Assembly: GCA_944989445.1 (NCBI GenBank)
Contig: CALYLW010000166.1
Location: 563,946 to 627,945, forward strand
DNA: 64,000 nt
Direction: 5' to 3'
From: Ampullaceana balthica
Taxonomy: Eukaryota; Mollusca; Gastropoda; Lymnaeidae
The translations under genes and the position numbers were made by a program. Of the stretch, positions 22,716-34,900 are shown in pieces; positions within the stretch are counted from its first letter, which is position 1, and the number at the start of each line of letters is the position of its first letter. A model generated the notes under the pieces. It did no database searches. It was not told the DNA's origin and saw only the letters and a program-made list of their open reading frames with translations.

Positions 22716-23883
22716 CTTTAAGCCACTCATTTTTCTTGTCTTGGTCATTTTGGTTGCTTTTAGTGTCATCTCTGTGTGTTCTATTAATAGAATCGCATTT
22801 GCCTCTTACTGCTCCCCTACTCTCACTCCCAGTCTCTCCCAGTTTTTTTTATAAAATCGCCATCAGCAATCCTACATTGTGGATTTGTCATTTATTTATG
22901 AGTAGAATGGCGCCCCTTAACGCTCAATGGGGGCGCCAAAATCATGCTTGCCAACTGATTTGTAATTAATATATTTTCGGAGCTCCAAAATTCAATCTTG
23001 CAAACATATTTGGGATGCATTAGTTTACATCAAAACACAATTAAATAATGAGTTTTAATACTCATTTTGGCGCCCTCTAACGTTGCGCCCGGGGACATAT
23101 GTCCCCCCCTGCCCCCCCTCGCTACGCCACTGATGATGTATCAAAATTTCAGAGCGATCGAATGTGCTGTAATTAAATTAAAGAATTTTTAGATTATCTC
23201 TATTTATCTCTATGTAGCATGTTAATTTTTGTGCAAGAGTGTCGCGCTGCCTATTACATTGAACGAAATTTTTTATACTTTCCTGTTGCGCTGTGCGGTG
23301 CGCATTATATTGACGATATTTTTTTTAAAAATATTCCCGATCCGTAAATATAAATGCTATCAACTGCTAATCTGTCTCGCAGTGCGCACTACATCTATGT
23401 TAAACATGTTTTTATAACCATTTTTTCCGTGATCAAATCGAGCTGAAATTTAGCAGGCAAACAGTAGAAGTTTTTTTTTATACTATAAATCCGTTATATA
23501 TTATTTGAGACATAACTAAACTTTTTGGATTTTTGGATTGTCGTGCAATTCGTATTCTAATGAACATTCTTTTAGTCATGTCTCGTATATAAAGGATTTA
23601 TAGTCAAAAACTTGGTTTTTACGGGGGAGGGGGGGGGTAAAAATTTAATACTATTTAAAAAGCTTAAGAGACAACACCAAACTTTGTGACTTTACTTATA
23701 GACTAACATATATTAAATTATAGCCTTTTACTTATTTTTTTTTAAACTTTAAAATATTTTTCGTTTTGGTTTGTTTATGGAACAAATGTAACGCCTACAA
23801 GTTATCATTTATTTAGAACCTATTATCTTCGCGTTTCGTGAAAATGAATATTTCTTAAATTACACATTATATTATATGAATTA

Positions 23884-24190
23884 CTAGAAATATACCCGCT
23901 CTTCGTAGCGGGAGTGTGCTGACCCTTTTTCCCAGTAGAAGTTGCTGGTTAGTACAATTTTTAAATCCCTTATATTAACTTCACCGCCGTCTCTGTCGTC
24001 ATCTCTCTCTGTCTGTCCTGGGCGGGTGGAAAAACAAAAGTAAAAAATTACCCACTTCCCGTGATCCGACCGAGCTGAAATTTGGCACACGGACCCGTCT
24101 CACCTAACAATGCATCGTACGAAATTTTCAGATCGATCGAACGTACCGTAATTAAATTAATGCATTTTTAGTTTATCCTAATATAACGTA
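23884..24190 (-). repeat. Interspersed repeat with Helitron-like hairpin/CTAG end (family 2 relative)
   Basis: On the minus strand it ends with a hairpin CCCGCT/AGCGGG then TATATTTCTAG followed by T. Its body contains family-2 landmarks (CCGAGCTGAAATTT, TTCAGATCGATCGAACGTACC). This links family 2 to the same type of 3' end as the Helitron-like family; the other boundary is not certain. Confidence 0.5.
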
Positions 24191-25251
24191 TGTAATTCAA
24201 ATTCACTGTTTGTTATTGTTTTTTTTTCCACGTGAGAGTTTCAGTTGACGCGTTGACGCGACCCATCGAAGTACCGGCGTGCTTTTTTTAAACAGGCCGC
24301 ATAAAATAAAGTCTTGTTATAAAGTAAATTTACTGGATCAAAATAACTATTCATTTTGACGTATTCATAATTGTTTTAACAGGGAAATAATAGTTAAAAA
24401 AATTTATGTCTCTAAATTTAATATTTATATTTACGGTTTTTGTGCAATGTGTATAATTTAAAAAAAGGAATCATTTTTTTGTTCCCTATTTCTGATAAGG
24501 CATCATATTTTGTAAATTATAGTTAATACACACACACCAGATTTTGTTTCCGAAAAATATTTGTATATACCTATCCACACTAAATAATAGATTCAGCCTT
24601 CTGTTAATAAGCACATCTGAAAAATGATTAAAAAGCAACTTCAGAAATGACCAATGTTATTCCGACTACAAAATAATTAACATAACATGTTCAATTCACA
24701 ATTCATATTAATTAAGCGTTTTCAGGATTACTTTATTAAATTTAGTCAACTTATGTTAATACATTCGTTAGCTAAAGTTTATAATGTATAGTGTAAATAT
24801 ATAGCTTATGTAAACATTTTTAAAGTGTAAGTTTATTTGACATAGACCGTCGCTTTCCACATAAAATAAACTCGCTACATCTATGGTTTTAAATTAAATG
24901 TCGAGTTATGAATTATATTTTTTAAAATTGCAATTTAATTCACACATGTAAAATATTGATCCAATGCATCGTGGAAAAATTGAAAAAAATTAATTTAAAC
25001 GCATATCTAATATATAAAGCTCAGTTGATGTTTGTATGTTTGTTTGTTTGTATCCATTAAAAAAGCCACTGCTTTGTTGACATATTTTCCAAAAGATCTC
25101 TACCACAGCCGTCACTAAAAAAAGCTCATATATATTTACGACACTGCATCGTAACACAATTGTAATTAATACAATATTTGCATCAGCGTCTATGAGATAA
25201 AGATAATATGGTACTACCCCCCCCCCACCCAAATGCAAAATATACTTAACC
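24191..25251. other. AT-rich intergenic DNA
   Basis: No exon, RNA gene or element terminus recognised. A short (TTTG)n stretch is at about 25030-25050. Confidence 0.5.
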
Positions 25252-27218
25252 CAGGGGTGGGCAAACTTTTTCTACGGAGGGCCGCATTCAAAACTTTATT
25301 GTTATTGGCGGGCCGCATATATATTTTTCTACTTCAGTTACAATTTACAACATATAAAAATATAAATTAATGATTATAAACATGTCCTTGTCATTTTATT
25401 TTCATATTCACACTCTATTACAAATGTACATTTCATTTTAAAATAAGAACTTTAACTGTTTCTAATTTGATAATAAGATTTTGCTATTCTTAATAATTTC
25501 AACAAAAGTTTATTGTTACCTGTCATAATGACTATGAAGAAGTAGGAACGTAACATACATACATGCTGATCATTGAGTACATTTACAATAAATGAGAAGT
25601 ATGTAACTGTTATGTTCTTGATCTGTGGAACCAGTTTACTGGTTGTGATTCGCATGACCTCATTCAAACTGCAGTCAGTCAACATTGATCTGTTCTTACT
25701 CTGGTTTATTTTCATACAAGAAAAAGCTTGCTCACACATCTATGTGGAACCAAATAGTGAAAAATAGTTTGGCTGGCAAACATCATAAAAACCTTTAGCA
25801 GAAGAACTGACTTGAACTTTTCCTTCGTGTCATAATCTGCTTGTAGGTCAAGCAGCTCTAACTGTATATCCTCTGGAGCTGAATCAGCTTCTGCACTAAA
25901 TGATGAACTGAGGATATTGAAGAGTGCTACCAGGTTCTTGTAGTATTGGAACCTCCTTTCAAATTCCACAGCCAAAGCATCCAACTGAGCCATGTAGTTA
26001 TCAGCCATTTCACCAGAAATGGTTTTCTGTTTCAGCAAAAGGAGATGGCAAAATCTGTTTTCATCTGGTTGCCTATAGAGCTGGAAGAGCTTTGCCATAA
26101 ATAATTTAACATGCACATACATTTCATGTGCAAAGTTGATGTGTTACTTCCACTCCTCATTAACAATGGTAGTAACAAAGTCACACAAAACCCTTGATCT
26201 CAAGGAAAATAACTATTTCTTCCTTAGGATCCCACACTCGCCTCAACGTCTTGTCCAGGCTCTGCCAGCGGACACTGTTGTGATTGATAATATCATATAT
26301 ATTCTGTTTCCAAATCTCCAAGCATTGTCTTGAACTGCCTGGGGTTAAGTGCCATGGCTCTGATGAGGTTTATCACACTTGCAACTTGGTTCATAACATG
26401 CTTGATATTTAACGCAAGTTTACACAGACTTTCCTGATGGATGACACAGTAAAGAGGAAATAATGTATGGTCAGGAAGATCTCCTTTAATTTTATTTTTC
26501 ATCAACTTCACCAGACCTACGTTTTTTCCAGTCAAAGCACGCGTTCCATCGGTTGTTACACGTGCTATCTTGTTCCACACTAACCCTGTTCTTTTATCAC
26601 ATTCCTCAACAGGATTGAATAAATCATGGCCTTTAGTTGTGTCTTTAAATTATTAACCAATTCCTTGAAATTCCCTTTTCTCTCTTCGTTTGTGAAATTT
26701 TGCCCGAAATTAAATTGTTAAATGGTGGTGTCGTTTTTAAGTTGCCCTCCTTAAAGATACTCAAACACTCACGGCACAGCAAGCAGACTGCTTTGCTCCC
26801 AACGCTCGTGAAGCTATATTTAGCGTTCCGTTTGTCATTAAAACACGACATTCGTCATGAATCTTTTTCTTTTTTTTTGCAAGCACTCATGGTTTTAAAT
26901 TACAATTTTTATAAAACCGCTAATATGTAAATCGTAAACAAAAGCCACTTCCGTCGAGCTAAAATGCAGTTTCGAATAAGGATGTTAACAATTAATGACT
27001 AATGAGCACTAATCAATTCTGGCGGCATAAAAACGATTTAATATCCTTAGATTCGATTAAAAAACTTGGAATGAAAAATTTAAAATATAGTGAAAATTCT
27101 ATTAAAAAAAAAGAAAAGTAACATCGACATAAGATTGTAGAATGTACGTGCCTAAGGGCCGAAAAATATACTCTGGCGGGCCGCATGCGGCCCGCGGGCC
27201 GTAGTTTGCCCTCCCTTG
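25252..27218 (-). mobile_element. hAT (Charlie-like) transposon
   Basis: Termini CAGGGGTGGGCAAACTTTTT (left) and GTAGTTTGCCCTCCCTTG (right) form an inverted repeat, and both ends continue into matching GGGCCGCAT-type sequence. Flanking 8-mers (ACTTAACC and TATAGCGC) do not match, so the duplication was lost or one flank was rearranged. Decayed transposase on the minus strand. Confidence 0.85.
25460..26850 (-). pseudogene. hAT transposase remnant (GTF2IRD2/FAM200-like)
   Basis: Pieces in order on the minus strand: a zinc-finger-like start KAVCLLCRECLSIFKEGNLK, a core RVTTDGTRALTGKNVGLVKL with YCVIHQESLCKLAL, a region LFQLYRQPDENRFCHLLLLK, and CEQAFSCMKINQSKNRSMLT near the C-terminus. This order and these motifs match the hAT transposases from which GTF2IRD2 and FAM200-type genes derive. 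Stop codons and frame breaks separate the pieces, so it is not functional. Confidence 0.85.
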
Positions 27219-27247
27219 TATAGCGCCAATAAATCTAATATATACAA

Positions 27248-28002
27248 CTAGGTTGTGCTGCGGCGCCGTGGCGCCTGTGGCGCCCACTTTTTTCAAATGC
27301 CCAACTAACTTATCCTTGGTTGATAAATACTTAATATTGAACATACTGAAATGTACACAAAGTATCTTATAATAGGAATTGTAGGGCGCCTACGGCGCTC
27401 ACTGCAGCTGTGGGGCGCCTATGGCGCCTACCCTTTTTTGTCAAAAGCCCAATTAACTTATCCTTGTTTGATAAATACGAAATATTAAACTTGCTGAAAT
27501 GTACACAAAGTATTTTATAATTATAAATCATCAAATTATATTTTTACATCGTTCCCTTTTCAAAAATTAAAATATAAGCTAAAACAATTATGTCATATAA
27601 TATATATTTTTTCACAGCGCGTCTTTAATTTATAATTATTTTGCACACCTTTTTGCGCGCCTATCGATGCACGCCTTGTATTAAAATATAAGCTCAAAAA
27701 ATGGCGTCATAGCGTTCCACATCCTTCCAGCCAGCCAGCCAGCCAGTGACTTGGACTATTATATTGTATATTATTACATAAATAGTGTTTTATTTAAATT
27801 TAGAGTTATGGAACAGAAAATAATTAAAACAAATGACGTCATAGTTTTATGCTTATATTTTAATTTTTGAAAAGGCAACGATGTAAACATAGGATTTGAG
27901 GATTTATAATTATTATGAAATTCTTTGTGTACAATTCAGCAAGTTTAATATTTCGCATTTATCAAACACGGATATGTCACTTTTGTTAATTATGTATATT
28001 GA
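27248..28002 (-). mobile_element. Long Helitron-like family member
   Basis: On the minus strand it starts TCAATATACATAATTA after an A and ends near CTAG followed by T. It carries GGCGCCTACGGCGC blocks and a segment (CTTATCCTTGTTTGATAAAT ... TGAAATGTACACA) that is tandemly duplicated here (about 27290-27385 and 27425-27520) and present once in the copy at 54212. A CAGC run lies at about 27728-27745. About 755 bp; 3' hairpin less clear than in the short copies. Confidence 0.5.
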
Positions 28003-28897
28003 TTCCCGTGGTCTGTATGGATTAAATTACGTCATTTGTTTATGCTTATATTTTATTTTTTGAAAAGAAGCGTGCACGAAAATGTGCGCACCGTCATTAG
28101 ACAATGTAATATTTTTTGAATGCGCACCGCTGAAAATAAAGCATTGGGGAAAGAAAAAAAACTTCACCAAAAATAACTCGCTTTGAACGGAATTTGAACG
28201 TCCGCGTAAAGTTGTTCAATATAGAAATGAGGTTAAATTTTTCATTCTTTGTCTCTGCATTTTCTGATTATTTAATTTACGGCATTGGGGCAAAAGGGAC
28301 AATTACAAAAACTAACTTAAAACCATCTCCGGGGTAAAAGGAACCGTCCTGCCAAATTTGGTCCCCGTCCGTCATTTGGTTTTTCCGTGATTGTGTAACA
28401 AACGGAAAGTTGAAAAGTGAAACATACAAACAACAGAGCTTTATATAGATTGATTGATAGATTGATAGGTGCTTCGAATTCGAATATCGAATTTATCGAA
28501 GTGCCAAATTTTAAATTTATTTTAACCCGTAAAGAAATTATAATTTGTTTCGGATATTCTAATAAAAAGGTACTGTTTTAATTCCTCTGCTAATTCTACT
28601 TTAATAAAAACCCCAGCCGTAGTCGGAGCCTGCCGTGCCGTTAGAAGGGCAGGGTATTGAAACAAAATAAATAATTTAAATAAATTAAAACAATTTGAAT
28701 ATTCCTTTATAATTTTCTTTTTTACCAATAACTAAAATGTATTTATTTTTTAAACCACCACATTGAGGCTTTTGTTCCAATAGTCATATAAGTAAATAAT
28801 TCATTGATTTAATTTTAATCGTAAACATTGATATGTTTGGGATTTATTTATAACCTCAGTCACACGGGGTTATACAGTCTTTAGCACACCACACAAA
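28003..28897. other. Intergenic region upstream of SPAG7
   Basis: Contains fragments of interspersed repeats (GCGCACCGT near 28090 and CCGTGATTGTGTAAC near 28388) and a TTGATAGA run (28447-28468). No TATA box or other promoter element stands out. The SPAG7 start codon follows at 28898. Confidence 0.45.
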
Positions 28898-28979
28898 ATG
28901 GCCGATTTGTTAGGCTCGATCTTGGGGTCAATGGAAAAGCCCCCGTCAGTTGGAACAGATGAACGCAAAAAAGCCAAAG
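28898..28979 (+). CDS. SPAG7: SPAG7 exon 1
   Basis: Start codon to donor GTTAGA; 82 bases, 27 codons plus one base. Encodes the conserved N-terminus ending DERKKAK. Intron 1 (28980-36584) is 7.6 kb. Confidence 0.93.
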
Positions 28980-31900
28980 GTTAGAATATTTACTTGGTGA
29001 AAAACGAATACAATTTTATATTTTCTTCTTCAATTAAAATTATATATTTTTCTTCTTATTTAATATTATTAAGTAATTTACCACAAAACTAATAGGGCCT
29101 ATAATAGGGTAATCCCTTATTTTAACGCATTTTAAATTTTTAGAAAAAAACAACCTTACTTTTACTCATTTAAACACTTAAATCAGACATAAAAAAAAGT
29201 TTTTAATGCTTTACAATTAGTTTTTCTTATGTTTTGTTATTGAGTTTAAAGTAAAGGCAAGGGGTATCTAACTTAGAAAAAGGTTTTTATTAAAAGCAGA
29301 CTTCCAACTCAACAACAACAATGGCGCCGTTAGTGTTAGTGTTAGTCACAGAAGATAGTGAAATATACAAATTTTTATTTCGTACAAATCGTAAAATAGT
29401 AATTTTATTTCAACAAAAAAAATAAGGTTTTAATTTTAAAATAGATATCATAAAAATAGTTAATGAAGTAAGTTTTAAAAAATGTTTTTTTTGATGACTT
29501 AAACATAAAATGCGCTGAAACTGAAATAAGGGATTACCGTATAATAGTATAGTCATAGTCTTTAATTTATTATTGAAGTACATTATATAGGCCCTAGTTA
29601 ATATTAAATATATTATATAGTAATATAGTAGAGCATGAACAAGTACTAGTAAGTCTAGTAGTAGCAGTATTTTAGTACTAGTACGATTCTTGTTTTTACT
29701 AGTTCAAAAACCATGTTGTCTCCGTAGATGTAAACTCTGAATCTTAAGTCTTAAGTCCTACTGAACTCGAACCAAGATTTTCTTTTACTTCTATTTCTAA
29801 GATTAATTCTAATGTCTAATATTAATAATGTTATTATTTCTAATATTAAATATACTATTTTGAAGTCTTATACCTATCCCACTAAATCACTTATTCATAT
29901 ATTATTAATTATTATTATGGCATGGCAGTTATTATTATTGTTATGGATAAATTTTTAAAAAATGATTTTCTTGAAATAGTAATATTAATTATCAATAGGC
30001 TAATTTAAACTAATTATAAATGGAGGAACATGGCGAACAACAGCAGCCAGTTCAAAAAAGCTCCGAACAATTCTCCTAATCGCTGGCCTAACGCCATCAC
30101 CAACGATGACCTCTGGCAACGCACACAAGAGCCAGTGGAAGAGCTAATATGCCAGTGCAGATGGAGATGGATGGCCACACCCTCAGAAAGCCTACATCCA
30201 GCATTGCAAGACAAGCCCTCACTTGGAACCCCCAAGGCAAGAGAAAAAGAGGGCGAAAGAAAATGACCTGGAGAAGGGAACTGGAGGCAGACACCAAAAA
30301 GAGTGAGCACATCTGGGGACAGTTATAGAGATTGGTGCAGGAACGGGATGCCTGGAGAGCCTTTGTTTGTGGCCTATGCCCCAGATGGGATGACAGGAGA
30401 TAATGATGATGAATTATAATGGTAGACCTGCAGTGCATTGCATCGTCATTAATGATATTACTGAATTAAAAGTTAAATCTCCTTTTTACATAACTAATAC
30501 ATGTTGAATAGAGGCTAACTAGCATTGCAACTTTAAGTACTACATAATACTCCATAATCAGACATAATTATTAATTTAATACACTACACAAGTCAAGTAA
30601 TCCATAAAAAGTATCAATATTGTCATTTCTAAATGTTCTTTTAAAATCCTTTATATTAACTCGTGGTGTCTGCTTGCGTGCCGAAAAAACTTTTGTTCGA
30701 TTGTTAACCCACTTCCCCGTATGCTGGCGGGCTGAAATTTTGCAGGCAGACTCGTGGCGATGATAAAAATGATGTATCAAAATTTCAGATCGATCGAATG
30801 TACTGTCATTAAATTAATGAATTTTTAGATTATCTTTATTTATCTCTATGTAAGATGTTAATTTTTGTGCTAGAGTGTTGTGGTGCGTATTATATTGAAC
30901 AATCTTTCCTGTCGCGCGGTAAGGTCAGTGGCGGATTTAGCTATAGGGCAGGGGGGGCGGCTTGCCCCCCCACGCCCCTGTTGGGTCTAAACTGGCGCCC
31001 CCCTAAAGACGCCCTCGATGAACACCAAAAAGGTGTCACAAGAGCAGAAAAAATGATTTCTAAACACGAAACTTGTAATCAACACCAAATTGCTTGCTAA
31101 AAATTGAATATCAAGGGATGAAACGTTAATATCTGGTTTAAATCAATCACTCGCATCTGAATTATCGGCGACAATTGATAATTAAGTTAAGTCTGCACAA
31201 TTATTTTCTTTAATTATTGAATCAACCATTGATATATTTAGAATTGATCAGATGTCAGTTTCTTTACATTCGGTTTTAAAATCAGGACATGTTGTGGAGA
31301 GATTTATAGGCTTTTATACTTTGGTAAACAGCGGCTGAATAGCGAATAGTGCGCTCGCCTCACAAGCTGAGGGGCGTGGCATCTAGCCCGCGTTAAAGCC
31401 ACAATAAAAATAAATGGAGGTTAAAAAAAAGATTTTAAAAAACCAAGTTTTTATAAGTGTACTAAAAAGAAGAAAATGATTTAAAACTTATAAATTCAAG
31501 TTCATGTACTTTGATTTAATATGACTAAAAACTTGGGGCGGGTTTTTGGTATAAAAGTTAACTGAGATCTATGAGTGAGAGAATGAGTGAAATGCATTAT
31601 GTAAAACCTCATAAGCGCCCTCATAAATAAAAAATGCTCCCGCATTTGCTGAGAAGATTTTAACGGAAATAAAAAAGTGAAATATTGATTTCACACTCTG
31701 TCGAGGACAGGCATACTCTGGAATTAAGAGTGGCCTTTAAACTCATATAAAGAAACTTTCACCCAATTATTGTGCCCATGTTTTGAATTTGGTTACTATC
31801 GAAGCAATGTCTGTAAACAGTGGTATACAGTTGTTTTTGGCGCATATTTAAGGTTGTATGCAGGGCCGTCTTAACGCATAGGCCCGATGGGCATTTGCCC

Positions 31901-34900
31901 GGGGGCTCACGAGCATAGGGGCCCCATGGGAATATGTTTAGTTATATATATTATATATATACGTCTTTTATTCCTGCGGGCCCAACACTATTTCTTTGCA
32001 CGTGGGCCCAACCTGGTGTAAAGACGGCTCTGGTTGTATGCATGCCTTTCATCTAGTTTACCACGTCTACATACTCTTAAAGAATACCAGAAATATCAAT
32101 ATGAATCAACAGTAGATACTCTGAAACGACTTTCTGATACAAAATGTGCACGCCGTAAGCATGCAGTTGTTGGATCATTCTCTGCTATTCTAGCCACACT
32201 TGATTCAAGGGAATCAACAGAATAGAAAGGAAGTGTCAGAGCAGAAGCTATGTGACTATGTGTTTTAACAACAAAATATTCTTTTGCTTTTCTGATGCTA
32301 TTTGTACAAAAGTTATCGTCATGTTATCAAACTAATTGCAATGGCTTTGCAAAACAATTGATCGATGTTGGACAAAATAAGTTTGTTGATATGAGAAGCG
32401 ATGAAGCTTTTGAAATGCTGAATGTAGATGTCAAATCATTTATTAACGAAAATGGTTCCAAACTAGATGTTAAAACAGAATTTAAAGAAAAGCGAATTGC
32501 AAAAACGAAAAGCATGACAGGCGAACTTAGCAGTGATGTAAGGGCTGATGATCCAACTACACGCTTTAAATCTGAAACGTACGTCACTATCTTGGATTCA
32601 CTTGTAACACAAATAGATGATCGATTTAATGAATTTTGGTGCACAGTTACTTATTTCTATTGTATTGATCCATCACAAATGTTGTAAGAAAATAAAGATT
32701 CTTTTCAAAGTTTATGCAAAATTTACAAACACGACATTAACCTTGAAGAAGCAATCGTAGAATATAAGATTTGTATGCATTAATACAATAACCTTCCGCT
32801 AGTACACTACAACTTAAAAAGGTTAGGCCATTCTTGACTGAAAAACTAATGGCATCGGGTCTCACTAATTTGTCAATATTCTATAAAATTTACATGACTC
32901 TTCCTGTTAGCAGTGCTACTGCTGAAAGATGTTTCAGTAGATTGAAACTCATCAAAAATTATTTGCGCTCAACAATGACAAACGAAAGTCAGTCTGCATT
33001 GGCATTAATTTCAATTGAACGTGATCTAGCTGAGAAAGTTGACTATGAATCAACGATAAATCGTTTTGCTAAAATGAAATCACGTAGAAAGCAATTTATA
33101 TAGGGCTCACGGCTCTTTCTTATCTTATCTGTTACAGACGCTCCTTCTATACAGACTAATATTGCGTCATATGCTTATCCATGGTTTGTATTTAGTCCTG
33201 CATTCTTATTAGAGTTTTGAATGTTTATTTAAGGAATTTACAATCATTGTTTGTGTAAAGTTCATAAATTTTCCCAAAGTTTGATGCTCAAACTTTCAGT
33301 GATAAATTTTTTTTTAAATTCTGAAGTAAATTGTTTAGTTTATTTATAAGTATAATATTATTGGCACTCTTTGTGTGTGTGTTACTAATCCTGACCAATC
33401 CACTCCACCAAAGTCTCTGTGTTTTTCATTACAAGCTTTTATTTAACTCACACTGTTTGTATGTTGTATCCGTCAAATCTTGTAACGTAAAATTAAACCA
33501 CTTCTGATGGTACTAGAGATCTCAAAATTTTACCACAGATAGATCTTGGATGACAATACATTGTATCAAAATTTCAGATCGATCGAATGTACCGTAATTA
33601 AATAAATGCATTTTTACGTTTATCTTTATATATAAGCTGTATCCGTGCTATTCTTGACTTTCACGTGAATGTCACCGGAGTTCACAACCAGCCATGGATG
33701 ACGACATTCCAGGTGTTAAACAGCTCAGTAATTCGAAACTAAATCTAAATTGACATGATAATACAAGAGGAACAACTGGTATTTGTGTAGCCTAGTTGGC
33801 CCAATTGTTAGCTTAATGGATTTTCGACCTGGAGGTACTGGGTTCAATTTTCAGTTGGGGAAACTGTTATTTTTTAAATACATAAATTTGTAATTAATAA
33901 TCTATCTTTTTACCACTATCACATTTAAGTTATAGACAACGAAGTTTGACTAATTAAATTGAGTTGATTATGTCAAAAAATTGATTAAAAAATTGTGTTA
34001 CTAAAAAGTAGAAAATAAAATATTTAAAAAATCTTTTTTTAAAAGGACGCGCTTTTATTTACATATAGAAAGTGCACTAAAAAGAAGAAAATACAAATTT
34101 TCAATCCGTGAACCTATCGCTTGCACATAAAAGCGTGGGGCCCTCATCACAACTCGCAATCATGTACAAAGCTGCGAAAGATAAATACAAATTTATATGA
34201 ATATTAATAAACATTTAAAGTTTCACAACTTTGATCATATACATGCTACTATCATATTAATTAGAAAAATTTATCTATATGCAAAAGAGTAGTTGCAATA
34301 AGAAATGAGTTGTGATGGGCGCCCCACGCTTTTATGTGCAAGCGATAGGTTCACGGATTGAAAATTTGTATTTTCTTCTTTTTAGTGCACTTTCTATATG
34401 TAAATAAAAGCGCGTCCTTTTAAAAAAAGATTTTTTAAATATTTTATTATTTGTAGCATCAGATTACCTGGTCTTAAACTGAACCATTTTGCCAGATACA
34501 ATTCTCATTTCATTCTTTCAGATAGAAAAGTATTACAAGAACTAAAAACAGTAGCTCTTAAAATTTTATTAGTAAAAATAAGTTGTTCTCTTTGAAACTA
34601 AGTTCATAATTTACTGTCATCTTTTTATCCTACATATGATATATGCATATAATACGTATATGATATATGATTTCTTTAATTACTTAGGCCTTTTATTAAT
34701 TATTAACATTTTTTAAAATACATTATATTTTGTTTTATTTGTGACCTATTACTCTCCTGAATATAAAGCAATTGTTTGTATATTGAAGAGATTCATTGCA
34801 ATGGTTTGATGTAAACAAAAATAATATTAAATAATGTACTTTGAATGATCAACACAGCATTTATTATTTAACACTTAGTCACTTAGTTATTTGTTTGAGT

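Larger units (their letters stand above)
20178..23132 (-). mobile_element. hAT transposon with 8-bp target-site duplication
   Basis: Terminal inverted repeats CAGTGGCGTAGCTAGG (left) and CGCTACGCCACTG (right). Perfect 8-bp duplications ATGATGTA lie at 20170-20177 and 23133-23140. The element is 2955 bp, including a nested 524-bp MITE. It landed inside a family-2 repeat. A decayed transposase is on the minus strand. Confidence 0.93.
20025..23608 (+). repeat. Interspersed repeat family 2, copy split by a hAT insertion
   Basis: Left part about 20025-20177, right part 23133-23608. Shared family landmarks are AAATCCTTTATATTAAC at the left, CTGAAATTTTGCAGGC, CAAAATTTCAG.TCGATCGAATG, and TATAAAGGATTTATAGTC at the right, which is an inverted match to the left end. 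Other copies are near 23884, 30636/35512, 33540 and 62435 (reversed). Class unresolved; about 480-600 bp without the insertion. Confidence 0.6.

Noticed and set aside
33781..33862. Functional tRNA gene
   Set aside because: Box A is good but box B is decayed, and I cannot fold a proper acceptor stem; it lies inside a dead transposon.
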